Below are positions 1-12,034 of a stretch of 64,000 nucleotides of DNA, one piece after another. The notes below the pieces were generated by a model that was not told where the DNA came from, searched no databases, and worked only from the letters and a program-made list of their open reading frames with translations. This DNA is from Circinella umbellata. Taxonomy: Eukaryota; Mucoromycota; Mucoromycetes; Mucorales; Lichtheimiaceae. The translations under genes and the position numbers were made by a program. How positions within the stretch are numbered: position 1 is the stretch's first letter; each line of letters opens with the position of its first letter. The DNA lies in contig JAIWNF010000053.1 of the NCBI GenBank assembly GCA_025093555.1, positions 124,001-188,000 on the forward strand, given 5' to 3'.

Positions 1-450
1 GTCGTAACACACTAGGGAGATCCGAGAAGGTCCAAAGAGGAAGGAATGGATTAGTATAGGTATCTTACTAGGTTTCCTCAAGCAAGAAAGCCGAGTCATA
101 GAACCAAAGGAGAGTTCATGGCGAATTGACACTGTTTGGTGTCACAGATCACTGATCTTTCTTCTGGGTACTTAATAGTTCTACGCTTAGGTTTTGGATT
201 CCATTGCCAAGTCATCACGATCAGAGAGTATTGTATGGCGAGCCTTGAGTCTATGATAAGCGCGTTGGTTTTTAGTTACAAAACCAAGTTATGATGATCG
301 TAATGGTATCATATGGCATTGCAAACTGTCATCTTCGAAAGGTTCCTCATCCATGGAATCGAGTCAGAAATACCACAACGTGGTCATCTATGGCGTTTTG
401 GCATCCGAAGTACGAATGAGAGAAGGATGTCTCGATTTTTCTTATATCAT
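1..450. other. GC-richer non-genic segment at the window edge
   Basis: This stretch is visibly less AT-rich than the sequence that follows and has no coding region I can support. Its composition and its position directly before two tandem arrays suggest the edge of a repeat or retroelement that continues outside the window. No terminal repeat or protein motif is visible, so this is inference only. Confidence 0.3.
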
Positions 451-454
451 TTTT

Positions 455-625
455 GTCTTTGGGTGTCTTTGGTGTCTTTGTTTGTCTTTGTTTGTCTTTG
501 TTTGTCTTTGTTTGTCTTTGTTTGTCTTTGGGTGTCTCTGGGTGTCTCTGGGTGTCTTTGGGTGTCTTTGTTTGTCGTTGGGTGTCTCTGGGTATCTTTG
601 TTTGTCTTTGTTTGTCTTTCGATGT
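455..625 (+). repeat. 10-base tandem array, unit TTTGTTTGTC and variants
   Basis: The unit GTCTTTGTTT repeats with variants GTCTTTGGGT and GTCTCTGGGT, about 17 times. The unit has no stop codon in any plus frame, so all three frames stay open and give spurious ORFs rich in Phe, Val, Cys, Leu and Ser. I do not treat these as genes. Confidence 0.85.
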
Positions 626-628
626 CTT

Positions 629-812
629 TGAGAGAAGGGTGGTTGAGAGAAGGGTGGTTAAGAGAAGGGTGGTTGAGAGAAGGGTGGTTGAGAGAAGGGT
701 GGTTGAGAGAAGGGTGGTTGAGAGAAGGGTGGTTGAGAGAGAGAAGGGTGGTTGAGAGAAGGGTGGTTGAGAGAGAGAACAGTGGTTGAGAGAGAGAATG
801 GTGGTTGAGTGG
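629..812 (+). repeat. 15-base tandem array, unit GAGAGAAGGGTGGTT
   Basis: About eleven copies of a purine-rich 15-mer follow the 10-base array almost directly. The last copies are degenerate, with an extra GAGA and with GGG changed to CAG or TGG. The purine-rich strand switches sides relative to the pyrimidine-rich array before it. Confidence 0.85.
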
Positions 813-829
813 AGAGTAGTTAGGAGAAA

Positions 830-3225
830 GCAGCTGATGACTTTGTGAAAGGCTTAATATTTTGGTAATAGTTGTTGTTACTGTTTAAATGATGATATAG
901 AGCCATCGCCAATCTGTGTGCATATATCTATATGTATTATATATGGCATAAAATACCCAAATCTGACTATAAAACATTAAAAACAATTATTTCTTTAATA
1001 AAAATCATTTCGCATGTCTACAAAAAACGTCTTCATTCATATCACCAATAAAAAAACGGTCTTTTTATTTTTCTGTGTCAATATTAAATGTCAATATACC
1101 ACCATAAGCGTTGTAGCTGAAGTATTCCAGCCAAAAAACATTGTCGGTCAATATTTTTGTAATTAAAATTAGAGAAAATACCATGAGTGAGCAGATCAGT
1201 TGATCGGATCCGATCTGATTGACCAAAGTTTTATTATGTTTATCTCTTTGCTTTCTCATACATTTTGGCAAACGTGGATAATTAATTCAGGCAGTATAAA
1301 TAATGTACGATCATAGAATAGTATTATACACATTATTATATATACGTACACACTAATTGTATAGTAATTTCAACTTTTGTATACATTGTATATATGTATG
1401 ATATACCGTATATTGAATTCGGTACTATATATATCATAACATTATAGTAGTTCAGTAACAGAACATCATTTTTCATTTATAAGAATATATTCAGAAACAT
1501 GTGAATTATGTAGCGCTATTTTGATCGAAATGAGATATCATTTGAGAATAATGTAGATTCATCTTTTGTTTATTTCTTTATTAATTTCTTTATTAATTTC
1601 TTTATTAATACAGAAAAGCTCCGTTAATTTCAAACGTACATCTATCATTTTTTGGTGTGAAAATAAAGGGGATGTGAAAGTCATTGGGACTAAATATAGT
1701 TAATCACTACTAAGGGCAGATTAATGGTATTAAGAGATACTATATATATACATAGTACTTATAATGGTGTTTTTTCTTCTATAAGACTAAAATTATAATG
1801 GTAAATATGTATGTTACTGTAAGATACATATTTATGGCTTGCATAGTAGCATCTATCATATTAGATTTTTTTATATAAACCATGTAATATGACATAGGAA
1901 ATCATATACGTATACTACAACATTTCTGCTAATCATATGATTACTGTATATCACATATATTGTGCTTTCCATTGCAATATATATATATATGCTACTAATT
2001 AGTGAACTTTGATAGTTATTCATGTTGTCTTTTCTTTTGTAATATGTATTGTGAACTTTTATCATCCGGCAACGTGCTTATATATGTAAGTGTATATAGT
2101 AGCTTTTATAATCTCACAAAAAGTCAAATATTACATACTCAGGAAAAATATTATAAATACCGACTTTATTTCGTCTTCTTTACCAATGTGCTTTTACATT
2201 TTATATTTTACTTCTATTATTTACTAGTCAAATAATAGTTACTAACAAAATAATTTTGAAATATCGAATAGTAAGTCGATAAAAGTCAATGTAGGAAACA
2301 TACAATAAATAAGCCATAAAATATAAAGTTCTTTAAAAACTCCAGATGCTAAAATGTGCTGAACTTCAAAATAAGTCGTTTGGCTGATATATATTTCTTA
2401 GACGAGAAAATGCTTATCTGAATAATAATTATCTTTAAAGACTATTATCGTACGTAATACAATAAATTCAATGTATACTACATATAAGTACTCCCGTTAC
2501 ATGAGGTTTCAACCTCCCTGCTTACATTGACAGTGAAATAAATGAGAATGTGAAAATTTTATTATGGCAATTTTTTCATTCCCTGATTTTCTGTGAAATT
2601 AATGAGCATGGGAAAGTTAACAAATATGAAATTAACGGGGCTCCTCTGTATATCTTATTAGCGTACGTATGTTAACAAAATACGCCATACCTATCATAAT
2701 ATCTCTACCAGTCTTTTGCTCACATTTTTTTTTTACACACATAATTCAAGTACTTTATTTGATATACCTTTTCTTAATAAATAACATAGTTGCGTCATCG
2801 CGCCTTATCGAGCCGATCTAAATTATCAAGAACCCTTCTTGCCATTCCCTGTCCTCTCTCATGTTCTCACCGACAATATTTTGCCACATCCTCGCCGCAC
2901 ATCCAAGCAATAATGACACTAATACATTACTTATAAATGTTATTGCAAGCAATAAATTTATAAATAATATATAAATCTTTTTAAGAGCGTCGTCCTTCAT
3001 CCTAGCTAGTTACTCATAAATTTATTGCTTACAAATAAATTTAATGGTAACAAATATTAAATATTTAAAAAAACTAACCTTTTTTTTCATCCATATATAA
3101 TTATTTTTAAAAACTTGATGGTTTTTTTTAAAAATTAATCATTATTATTGCATCACCCACAATAACACACCCCAAAATCCTATTTCACATACTCACTTTG
3201 TCCAATCCCCATTTTTTACCTTCCG
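830..3225. other. AT-rich intergenic region
   Basis: No coding region can be supported. The sequence holds short AT tracts, a triplicated TTTATTTCTTTATTAAT-like unit near 1570-1612, and scattered TACGTA palindromes, for example at 1343, 1907, 2451 and 2664. Confidence 0.6.
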
Positions 3226-3239
3226 CGTCGAGATCATCA

Positions 3240-3620
3240 TCATCACCATGGCGTCAATGGCCCTCATTCGGCAGAAAATTTGGCAGCAACGTTCTTGGAA
3301 ATTATCAACGATTTCAATCTTGGTCCCAAGTTATTCACATTTACGACTCACAACGCATCTAACATGAAAACAATGGCTCTGTTAATAGAAAAACATGCAG
3401 AAGAAAAAGGATGGTAGGTTAAACTTTATACAACATATTAAAATATATCAACATGACACTAATATAAATACAGATATCTATAGGCCGTTTCGTACAAAAA
3501 CTCATCTTATACCGTGTCTGGGACATGTGTTAAATTCAGCTGTTTAAGATATTTTGAAGTGGGGTATGACTGAATCATATATTGAGCAAGAAAATAACGA
3601 CGATTCAGAAAGAGCGAACG
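3240..3620 (+). pseudogene. hAT-family transposase remnant
   Basis: Conceptual translation of the plus strand gives, in order, a HGVNGPHSAENLAATFLEI-type stretch, FNLGPKLFTFTTHNASNM, a stop after EEKGW near 3420, and, after a gap of about 60 bases, THLIPCLGHVLNSAV followed by a stop. The T-x-x-NASNM motif and the C-x-GH-x-x-N-x-AV motif, with this spacing, are typical of the catalytic core of hAT transposases. The first conserved Asp is His here (THNASN, not TDNASN). The reading frame is broken and no start, BED finger or C-terminal dimerisation domain can be followed, so it is a dead fragment. The 60-base gap begins GTAGGT and ends ACAG and may be an old intron. I could not identify TIRs or an 8-base target duplication. 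Confidence 0.7.
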
Positions 3621-4947
3621 GGCACGATCGTTTTGGTGGCAGGGAACTTCATGCATCATGACCTCAGTACGACTTTATTTTAGATTAGGACCAGGTTGTT
3701 ATGGAATGATTGAAGGGTTTCGAGTTACGAATCGTCACCAGGAGCCTGTCAATGGGATTGTCAAGTGTTGACGTGTTTGGAATGATTATTTATCACAAAA
3801 AAATAGCAGATTTAAAGATACGTAGGAAAGGTAATTGGATACAAAGTAATATGGTAACAAAACAATAATAGGAATAGGGCTCGTGAAGATCTTCGAAGCC
3901 TTTTACTTACTAAATCAAGGTAAGGTAAGATACGTAAATGAAATGAAATGCGGATTTGTCAATCATCAAGCTTGCATTCTCGAACAATTCAGCCTTTTAA
4001 TTCTTCTATAAGGATTACTTCGAATAATAATAACGTTTCTAGTTATAATTCTCTATGTACGAATATTAGTGGTAGAGTTCATATCTTTGTGTGGTCATTA
4101 AATAATAAATAAATACGTATATTGTTTATGTTTAGCATATATATTGGTATAGCATATTATGATGAGTATTATCATATATAAGAAAACGATTAATCCAAGT
4201 ATGTCTTGGAGCGATTATTTGGCAGTTGGATTGTGATTATCTGATAAGAAAAATGAAAGTGTGTCGTATCACATAATCGAAAGAATTATAAACTTTTGTT
4301 TGAAAATATTGTTCGATGACTTTTATCAATAACTCAAATTATCTTATATGATACTCAGTTTTCATTATGGTATCCTTGGTGATAAATATATACATGCATG
4401 TCGGTATCAATTCCCCTTGGTAACTTGGATTATTTTCTATTGATATGACTAATTTATTGATATGAATGTAGATAATTTAGTGTTGAGAGTATGAACTTGT
4501 GTTTAATCGATAGATTACCACCTAATTCAAATAATAATAATAATTAACAACGAATCCACCCCCCTTTTTTTGTCACCTTTTTACTGGTAAACCCTTTTAT
4601 CACCTATTATGTATTGTTTTAATAGATTTGTAATGATATTACAACATTTATCACAATAGAAACATATCACAAAAATCTAATATAATATATATTCCTTATT
4701 TACTATAAAATACTAGTATTTATTTATGATCAAAGCCAAACACCCACACAAATGGAGCCTTTTTTTATTGTTTAATTGTGTCCATTTCCAAAAAAAAAAC
4801 TCAGCTTTTTCCTTTTAAAAGTAACTACCAAGTCGGGCATTGTTGGTTAAACCACGTTTTTTTTTACTTTAATTGTTTCATTTCCCTACATATACAGATA
4901 TATCTCTTTCTTCTTTTTTTCCTTTTCTTAATTCAGACAAAAAGAAA
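3621..4947. other. AT-rich intergenic region upstream of VPS35
   Basis: No gene is seen. The first part (to about 3900) is slightly richer in GC and may be further decayed transposon sequence. The last 200 bases are pyrimidine-rich and probably include the VPS35 promoter and leader. Confidence 0.5.
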
Positions 4948-5127
4948 ATGGACAATAACTTTGCGCCAAACTCACCGGCGCCTACTACAGACCAAAATAG
5001 ACTTTTGGATGAAGTTCTTAATGTTGTTAAAATTCAAGCTCACCAAATGAAAAAGTCTTTGGTAAATTGTGAAATTATTCTCTTTTTTTTATTATTATTT
5101 GTGTTTCACATATGACACTACTTGCTG

Positions 5128-5160
<33 letters not shown>

Positions 5161-5820
5161 GTGTGCATGTGTGCATGTGTGTATATATAAATGATGGTTT
5201 ATATATATATATATATTGCAATGGAACTTATCAAAATAATGTAATAATAACTATTAGGATAATAATCAATTAATGGATGGTCTTAAACATTGCTCTACTA
5301 TGCTTGCAGAATTACGCACTTCTGCATTAACACCTAAAAACTATTACGAACTATGTGAGTAAAAAATAAATAAAGAGAGAGAAAAGAAAGAGGGGGGGAG
5401 TTGTTATATATACTTTGAAACAAGTGATAATAATAATAATAAATTAGATATGGCAATTTTTGATGCTTTAAGACATTTAAGTATTTATTTAACTGAAGGT
5501 CATCAAAGTGGTCGACATCATTTAGCAGATTTATATGAACTTGTTCAATATGCTGGTAATATCGTTCCACGACTTTATTTAATGATAACAGTGGGTGCAG
5601 CTTATATGGGCACGCCTAATGCTCCAGTAAGAGAAATTATGCGAGATATGATGGAAATGTCGCGTGGTGTTCAACATCCTGTACGTGGTTTATTTTTAAG
5701 ACATTATCTTAGTGGATTAACGCGGGATTATCTTCCTGAAGGTGAAAGTAAAGGGTAATTTTATAAAATAAACCGTTTTTTTGGATGAGAGGTGTTATGT
5801 GAAAAAAGAAGTATAAATTC

Positions 5821-5852
<32 letters not shown>

Positions 5853-8757
5853 TTTTAGACCAGAAGGAAATGTTCAAGAATCTATTGAATTTGTTCTTAC
5901 TAATTTCACTGAAATGAATAAATTATGGGTCCGATTACAACATCAAGGTCATTCTCGTGATCGTGAAAAGAGAGAAGCTGAACGTAAAGAATTACGTATT
6001 TTAGTGGGTACCAACCTTGTTCGTTTAAGTCAATTAGAAGGTGTCGATTTAGAAACATATAGAACCGTAAGTTTATTATTTTATTTTCCAAAAGAAATGA
6101 ACACACACACGCATAAAATCATGTTTTATATTTATGTAATATACGTGTATATAGGCAATTCTTCCAGGAGTTTTGGATCAAGTTGTTAGCTGTAGAGATG
6201 TTATTGCTCAAGAATATCTTATGGAAGTTATTATTCAGGTAAAAAAAATTTCATGACATCCCAAAAAAAAGAGATATGATACGATATGATAATTAAAACT
6301 AGAATATTATAGGTTTTTCCTGATGAATTTCATCTTCGTACATTACAACCTTTCTTATCAGCAACAGCTCAATTACATCCTAAAGTGAATGTCAAACAAA
6401 TAATTATCGCATTAATTGATCGTTTAGCAGCTTATGCTACACGTGAAGCAGATGTTGAAGTGTCATTTGATAAACGACGTGAAGAAGAAGAAGCCGTTCG
6501 TCGTGCTGCGTTGGCTGAGAAACGACAATTGAATGGTGAAGTTCCTGAGTCAACAGCTGTTGTTGAAGAAAAAGAAGAAAGGAAAGAGATTCAGTCTGAA
6601 CAAGAGAAAGAAGAGGAAGAAGAGAAAGAAGAAGAAAAAGAAGAGGAAAGAGAGGAAGAAGAAGAGGAAGCAGTAACAGAAAAAGAAAAAGAAGATGAAA
6701 ATACCAAGGATGATGAAACATCAGAACCGCTTGGAAATGCAGCAGCAGAAGCAGAAGCAAAGGCAGATGAAGAAGAGAAAACAAAAGAAGAAGAAAAATT
6801 AAATGAAAAGAAAATTGAAGAAGAGAAAGAAGATGATTCTATTAAACGAGTTCGTGGTATTCCTGAAGATGTCGAATTATTTCAAGTATTTTGGACTCAA
6901 ATTGTGGAACTTGTCAAGGTAAAAAGAAAGAGTGGGGAAGAAGGAGGATTTCTTCATAACTAATATAATCAATTATTATTAGGTCCGACCTGATCTTTCC
7001 ATTCAAGATTTGACAGCATTATTAGTTTCATTGATTAACTTGTCTTTATCATGTTATCCTAACAAACTTAATTATGTGGATCAAATCCTTGCCTATGCCA
7101 AGGAAAAAATGACGGAATATTCTGATTCACCTGATCTTCATTCCAAGGCTACTGAAGCTAGTTTAATGGCTTTGTTACTTGCACCTATCAATCAATATAC
7201 ATCGGTGCTTACACTTTTAGCTTTGGATAATTATCAACCTTTATTAGTATTACAACCATTTACAACACGTCGTGCAGTGGCTCATGCTATTATTTCAAGT
7301 ATATTGAAGAATGAAACAATTATTGGTACACCTGATGATGTTTATGGTGTCCTTGAATTATGTCAAGTACTTTTATGTGATCAAAAAGATGCCCCTGTGG
7401 CCACCACAACAGCAACATCTCCCATGTATGCACGTGGTAAGAAACCAGAATTCACAAGTATTGAGGAAGAAGAATATATGGAAGAACAAGGTTGGATTGC
7501 AAAAATGGTTCATTTATTTAAATCTGAAAATGAAGATACACAATTCTTGGTAAGTCATAATGAGCTATGCAAATAAAGAGAGATTATTCAACGATATTAA
7601 ACGCTCCGCCCCCTTTTCTATATTTACTAGTTATTATCCCAAGCACGAAAACAATTAGCAAATGGTGGTGATCGTATTCGATTCACCTATCCATCCCTTG
7701 TTGTTTCTGCTGTTAAATTGGCAAGACGATATCGATTACAAGAAAGTCAGGTACATAATAATAATAGTAAATACGTAAAGATAGATTCCAAAAAAAACAA
7801 ACCAATACTTAACCATGTTTATGTCTATTTCTTAGGATGAAATTTGGGAAAAGAAAACATCTACACTATTCCGATTTATTCATCAAGTAATTTCAACACT
7901 TAGCAACAAATGTGATTCGCCTGATATTTGTTTACGACTTTTCTTACTTGCTGGACAAAGCGCTGATGAAAGTGGATTTGAAGAAATTGCATATGAGTTC
8001 TTTGTTGAAGCATTTACTATATATGAAGAATCTATTTCCGAATCCAAAGCTCAATTCCAAGCTATTATTAGTATTATTGGTGCATTACAACAAACGCGTG
8101 TATTTTCAGCAGATAATTATGACACATTAATTACGAAAGCTGCTTTACACAGTGCTAAATTATTAAAGAAACCAGATCAATGTCGTGCTGTATACCTTTC
8201 ATCTCATTTATGGTGGATGACAGAACGACCTGTAACGACAACAGTAGAAGGAGAAGATAATAATAATGAACAACCATTATTCAGAAATGGTAAACGTGCT
8301 CTTGAATGTTTACAAAAGGCATTGAAAATTGGAGATAGTTGCATGGATGCAGCAACTAATGTTGAATTATTTGTTGAAATACTGAATCAATATATTTACT
8401 ATTTTGAACGTGGCAATGATGCGGTAAGTATATTTGTAGTGGTTTTACGATATATATACACACATACATAAGTAGATACTCATGATAGTCTTTTCTATAT
8501 TTATATAGGTAACTCCCAAGTATCTTAATGGCCTTATTGATTTAATCAATACCAATCTTAGTAACTTGGATAATCCAGATCAATATCCTCCTTCAGCCAA
8601 TTCATCTTCTCTTGTTGAACATCATGGTCAACTTTCAGAATATGTACATCGTCATTTCCAAGCTACACTTGCTCATTTACAACAAAGAAAAACAGGTTCA
8701 TCAACAAATGAATGGGAAGGTGCAAAATATAGTGAAGTAGATGTAGGCGATATGTAA
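4948..8757 (+). CDS. VPS35: Vacuolar protein sorting-associated protein 35 (retromer core)
   Basis: VPS35 is the alpha-solenoid backbone of the retromer coat on endosomes; it binds VPS26 and VPS29 and recycles cargo to the Golgi. Ten exons join in frame to 979 residues: 4948-5061, 5258-5354, 5448-5754, 5859-6066, 6155-6238, 6313-6918, 6983-7549, 7631-7750, 7836-8423, 8509-8757. The N-terminal PRLYLM motif (residues about 111-116), which contacts VPS26, is present, followed by [16 protein letters not shown]. The C-terminal VPS29-binding half is well conserved ([39 protein letters not shown]). Human VPS35 is 796 residues and yeast about 944. Most of the extra length here is a Glu/Lys-rich insertion at about 340-445, between two solenoid segments. 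The start lies just before the first conserved block, with no earlier in-frame ATG in good context. It is convergent with the ARD gene. Confidence 0.95.
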
Positions 8758-8882
8758 TAATAATAATAACAATAATAAAAACATCTCCTCTTGAGTGCTC
8801 TCCTCCAATCAAAATTATTACATGAACTTGATAAATTATATCGTGAATTGATTCTTTTATTATTATTATTATTATTATAAGA

Positions 8883-9754
8883 TTAAGCCTTGATAGTTTG
8901 AAGATATTCATTTCGGTGCTTATTATCGTCTGCATCTGGACCTATTTTATTCATAATAATCACGTAATCATCAGGTTAATTTTTTGATCATCAACTGTTT
9001 TTTTTATTATATGTTACTTACGATTAATAGCAATCCACTTGGGTTCATCTTTAAAAAGACGAATAGCTTTGATATAATTATTTGTATCGGCTGTAAAACG
9101 ATGATAGATACCAGCAGGCTAATATATAAATCATTTAGCAAATCAATAAAGTTTTTTTTTTCATTACTCTAACAACAACTTACCAAGACAAGCATATCAT
9201 TCTTTTCAACTTGAATACGAATCCAAACATCATCTTGGTCACGAACATCAAAATATCCAGTACCATCAACTACATAACGAATTTCTTCATCTTCATGAAG
9301 ATGTCTTCAATTTTTTAAATTCCCCCATATAATTAATATATTATCATTATCTTTTTGCATGATTTAGAAGGGGGAGGGGAGCTGAACTAAAAACTTACTC
9401 TGCGAAAAAGATTTTTAATTTTTCTTCATAAGCATCACCCATAGTAGCAGGAGAAACACAAATCTAAAGGAAATAAAAAAAAAATATTCATATATAATAC
9501 GTGAAAAGTTATTTAAATGCTTTTTATTTCAAACTTCTTTTTTTTTTTTTTTTTTGTTATAATCGAACCTCGTCACGATTCTTATAATCTCGTTCTTTAG
9601 CAAGTGCATTTAAATCGTCCATAGCAGTAGGACCTCCAATGTGCCAATATAAAACACCAATACGTTTTAATTCTTCAATTGTTTTATTAATTCCAGTATC
9701 ATGAGCTTCACGTTTATCGGAAGTATCTTTGGTATCATAAACATAAGCACGCAT
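8883..9754 (-). CDS. ADI1: Acireductone dioxygenase (methionine salvage)
   Basis: This cupin enzyme oxidises the acireductone intermediate of the methionine salvage pathway (to the 2-keto acid precursor of methionine plus formate with Fe, or off-pathway with Ni). Five exons on the minus strand (9754-9569, 9463-9399, 9304-9184, 9118-9022, 8941-8883) give 175 residues, against 179 for human ADI1. The protein starts MRAYVYD. The metal ligands are visible: His85, His87 and Glu91 in [10 protein letters not shown], and His130 in [19 protein letters not shown] near the N-terminus and NDMLVLPAGIYH are also family-typical. The first intron seems to begin GTTCGA rather than GTAAGT; the other four exon joins are standard. 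It converges with VPS35, with 125 bases between the stop codons. Confidence 0.93.
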
Positions 9755-10726
9755 TGTTATTATTTATTTTAAGAATGGAGAGGGGAAAAAAGAGTTGGGG
9801 AATAGAAACGATTATCTCGGCATGGATGAGTTTCTTTTTATAGGTCAGTGAGTTTTTGTTTATTTTTTTTAGTTCCGGATGATGATCGGTCAAACTATTT
9901 ACCCAAAGTGGGTTGGTCATTTATATTCTTTCAGTACGTGGTAACTATATATATAGTTATAGGTAGTCTTGACATGATATGAGAATAACCTGTGATGTAT
10001 TTTAATATATAACATTGTATATATTCTCAAAGAGGTACTAAAATAACAAAAAGGGAAGAATAATATCATTCTTTTTGAACTACAGGGCAAAAATTTAAAA
10101 TAGATAATCTACATAAAAATGAGTTCATAAGATAGAGGTGCTTACTAGAAACTGTATAATCGAATATATAGGAATGATCTTATTTGAAGCCATGGAAATT
10201 TATAATAACTATAGTGCATAATAAAGTCACGAGTTTGTTTCAATATGGGGATCATCTTAACTTTAAAAAAGAAATACACATCTTTAAATATAAACACCCT
10301 CTCCCATATTTTTTGTTTTTTTTTTCTTTATCCAAATAAACAATCAAACTATTTGTTGATCCATGAATTAAATATTATTACTAGAAAAAAACATATAAAT
10401 CGTATATATAAATATATAAGTTTATTGTAGTTTGTTTTGTTGCAGAAATGGAAACAAAAAGAATAGTATAGTTGTTGTTGTTATTGTTGTTGTTGTGTAT
10501 ATGTATATAAAAAAAACAAAGAAAATTGGTTTAATTTCCCCCCAAAATAAAGGTATATAATAATTATAAACTTGGTTGTTAGGGTAGAAAGAGAAAGGAA
10601 AGGGGTGGGGGATCAAAAATTATTTTATTTCGACATCTAATAATAATAATAGTGATAATGATAATTTGTTAATAATTATTCTCCCCTTTCTTTTCCTTAT
10701 TTCCTTTTCCTCATCCTCCTCTTTAT
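9755..10726. other. Intergenic region between ARD and calmodulin
   Basis: This holds the ARD upstream region and the calmodulin 3' flank. No coding exon can be supported. Low-complexity GTTGTT and TAATAA tracts near 10470-10670 probably belong to the calmodulin 3' UTR. Confidence 0.5.
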
Positions 10727-11684
10727 TTATTTCATTATATTACTAACCATCATCTTGACAAATTCTTCGTAATTTATTTGACCATCTTGATCAATATCAG
10801 CTTCACGAATCATTTCATCAACTTCTTCTTCAGTTAATTTCTCACCTAAAGATTTATATAAAGTTTAGTCTCTCTCTCCAGTACCAAATAATTCTAATGG
10901 AATAGCTTTTTTTTTTTCACTTACCTAAAGAAGTCATGACATGACGCAGCTCAGCTGCGGAAATATAACCATTACCATCTTTATCAAAAACCTTGAAGGC
11001 TTCTTGAATCTCCTCCTGGGAGTCAGTATCTTTCAATTTTCTAAAATTTTAATATAAAATAATAAATGAGAAAATTGGGAGAGAAAGAGGGAAATTTTAA
11101 TATTATTTAAAAAAAACACGCGTTATAATAATAGTTTTTTTTTGTTACCTAGCCAACATGGTTAAAAATTCACTAAAATCAATAGTACCGTTACCATCAC
11201 TATCAACTTCATTAACCTAAAAAATATATATTTATATATAACTTGTTAATAATCATAAACATCATTGTTGTTGTTATTATGCTTAAGTTTTATTCTTTCC
11301 AACACTAAATAAAGTTTCTCCCCCCCCCCTTTTTTTTTTACCATATCTTGAAGTTCGGCTTCAGTAGGATTCAAGTTAAGAGAACGCATAACAGTACCCA
11401 ATTCCTTGGTAGTAATGGAACCATCGTTATCTTTATCAAAAAGTGAAAAAGCTTCTCGGAACTCGGTAATTTGTTCTTCAGTAAGTTGATCAGCCTATAA
11501 TATTCATTTTATGTTTAGAACAAATGTTGTTTTTTTTAACCATCAGTTTTTTTTTTCTTTCTCTTTTCAAACATTAACACAAAAGAACAAAAGAAGAGAG
11601 AGAGAAAAAAAAAAGAAAAAAAAAAAGAGGGAAAAAGTAACTATTTCGAGGAAAAAATAAAAGAAAAGTGTCATTACTTACCAT
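10727..11684 (-). CDS. CMD1: Calmodulin
   Basis: This is the calcium sensor with four EF hands. Five exons on the minus strand are 11684-11682, 11494-11342, 11216-11149, 11040-10925 and 10845-10727. The first coding exon is only the ATG, followed by GTAAGT, an arrangement also seen in other calmodulin genes. The protein reads [17 protein letters not shown], with EF loops [36 protein letters not shown] and [12 protein letters not shown], so all calcium-ligand positions are intact. The model gives 152 residues against the usual 148-149. The ending after FVKMM is VSNIMK rather than the usual short VSK or TAK. GTTAGT directly after ATGATG could also be a 5' splice site to a last short exon, so the extreme C-terminus is uncertain. 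Identity is near certain. Confidence 0.97.
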
Positions 11685-11987
11685 TTTCTATATTATGTTA
11701 TATACGAGTCAGATGAACTTTGAATGTATATGTATTAAAAAGGAAAAAGAAAGAAAAAAAGAGAAGGGAGCTTCAAAAAGAACTTCCTCTGTTGTGTGTG
11801 TGTGTGTGCACACGCCCATACCTTTGTTCCCGATGACCAATAAAAAAACAGGATTTTCTATAGTTGTAACATAGCCAATTCCAGGTCATTTAAAATCAGA
11901 TAAGCTTTTGCTATTATGGAATCACATTTTCCCCTGATTGAGCTACTTGAACGAAATTGAGTCACCAAGCAAAACTTGAGCTACTCA

Positions 11988-12034
<47 letters not shown>

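Noticed and set aside
313..789. Three overlapping plus-strand ORFs of 92-158 codons
   Set aside because: They are translations of the 10-base and 15-base tandem repeats, open in all frames at once, with no independent coding signal.
6437..6784. Minus-strand 115-codon ORF, Leu/His/Phe rich
   Set aside because: It is the complement of the Glu/Lys-rich stretch of VPS35 exon 6.
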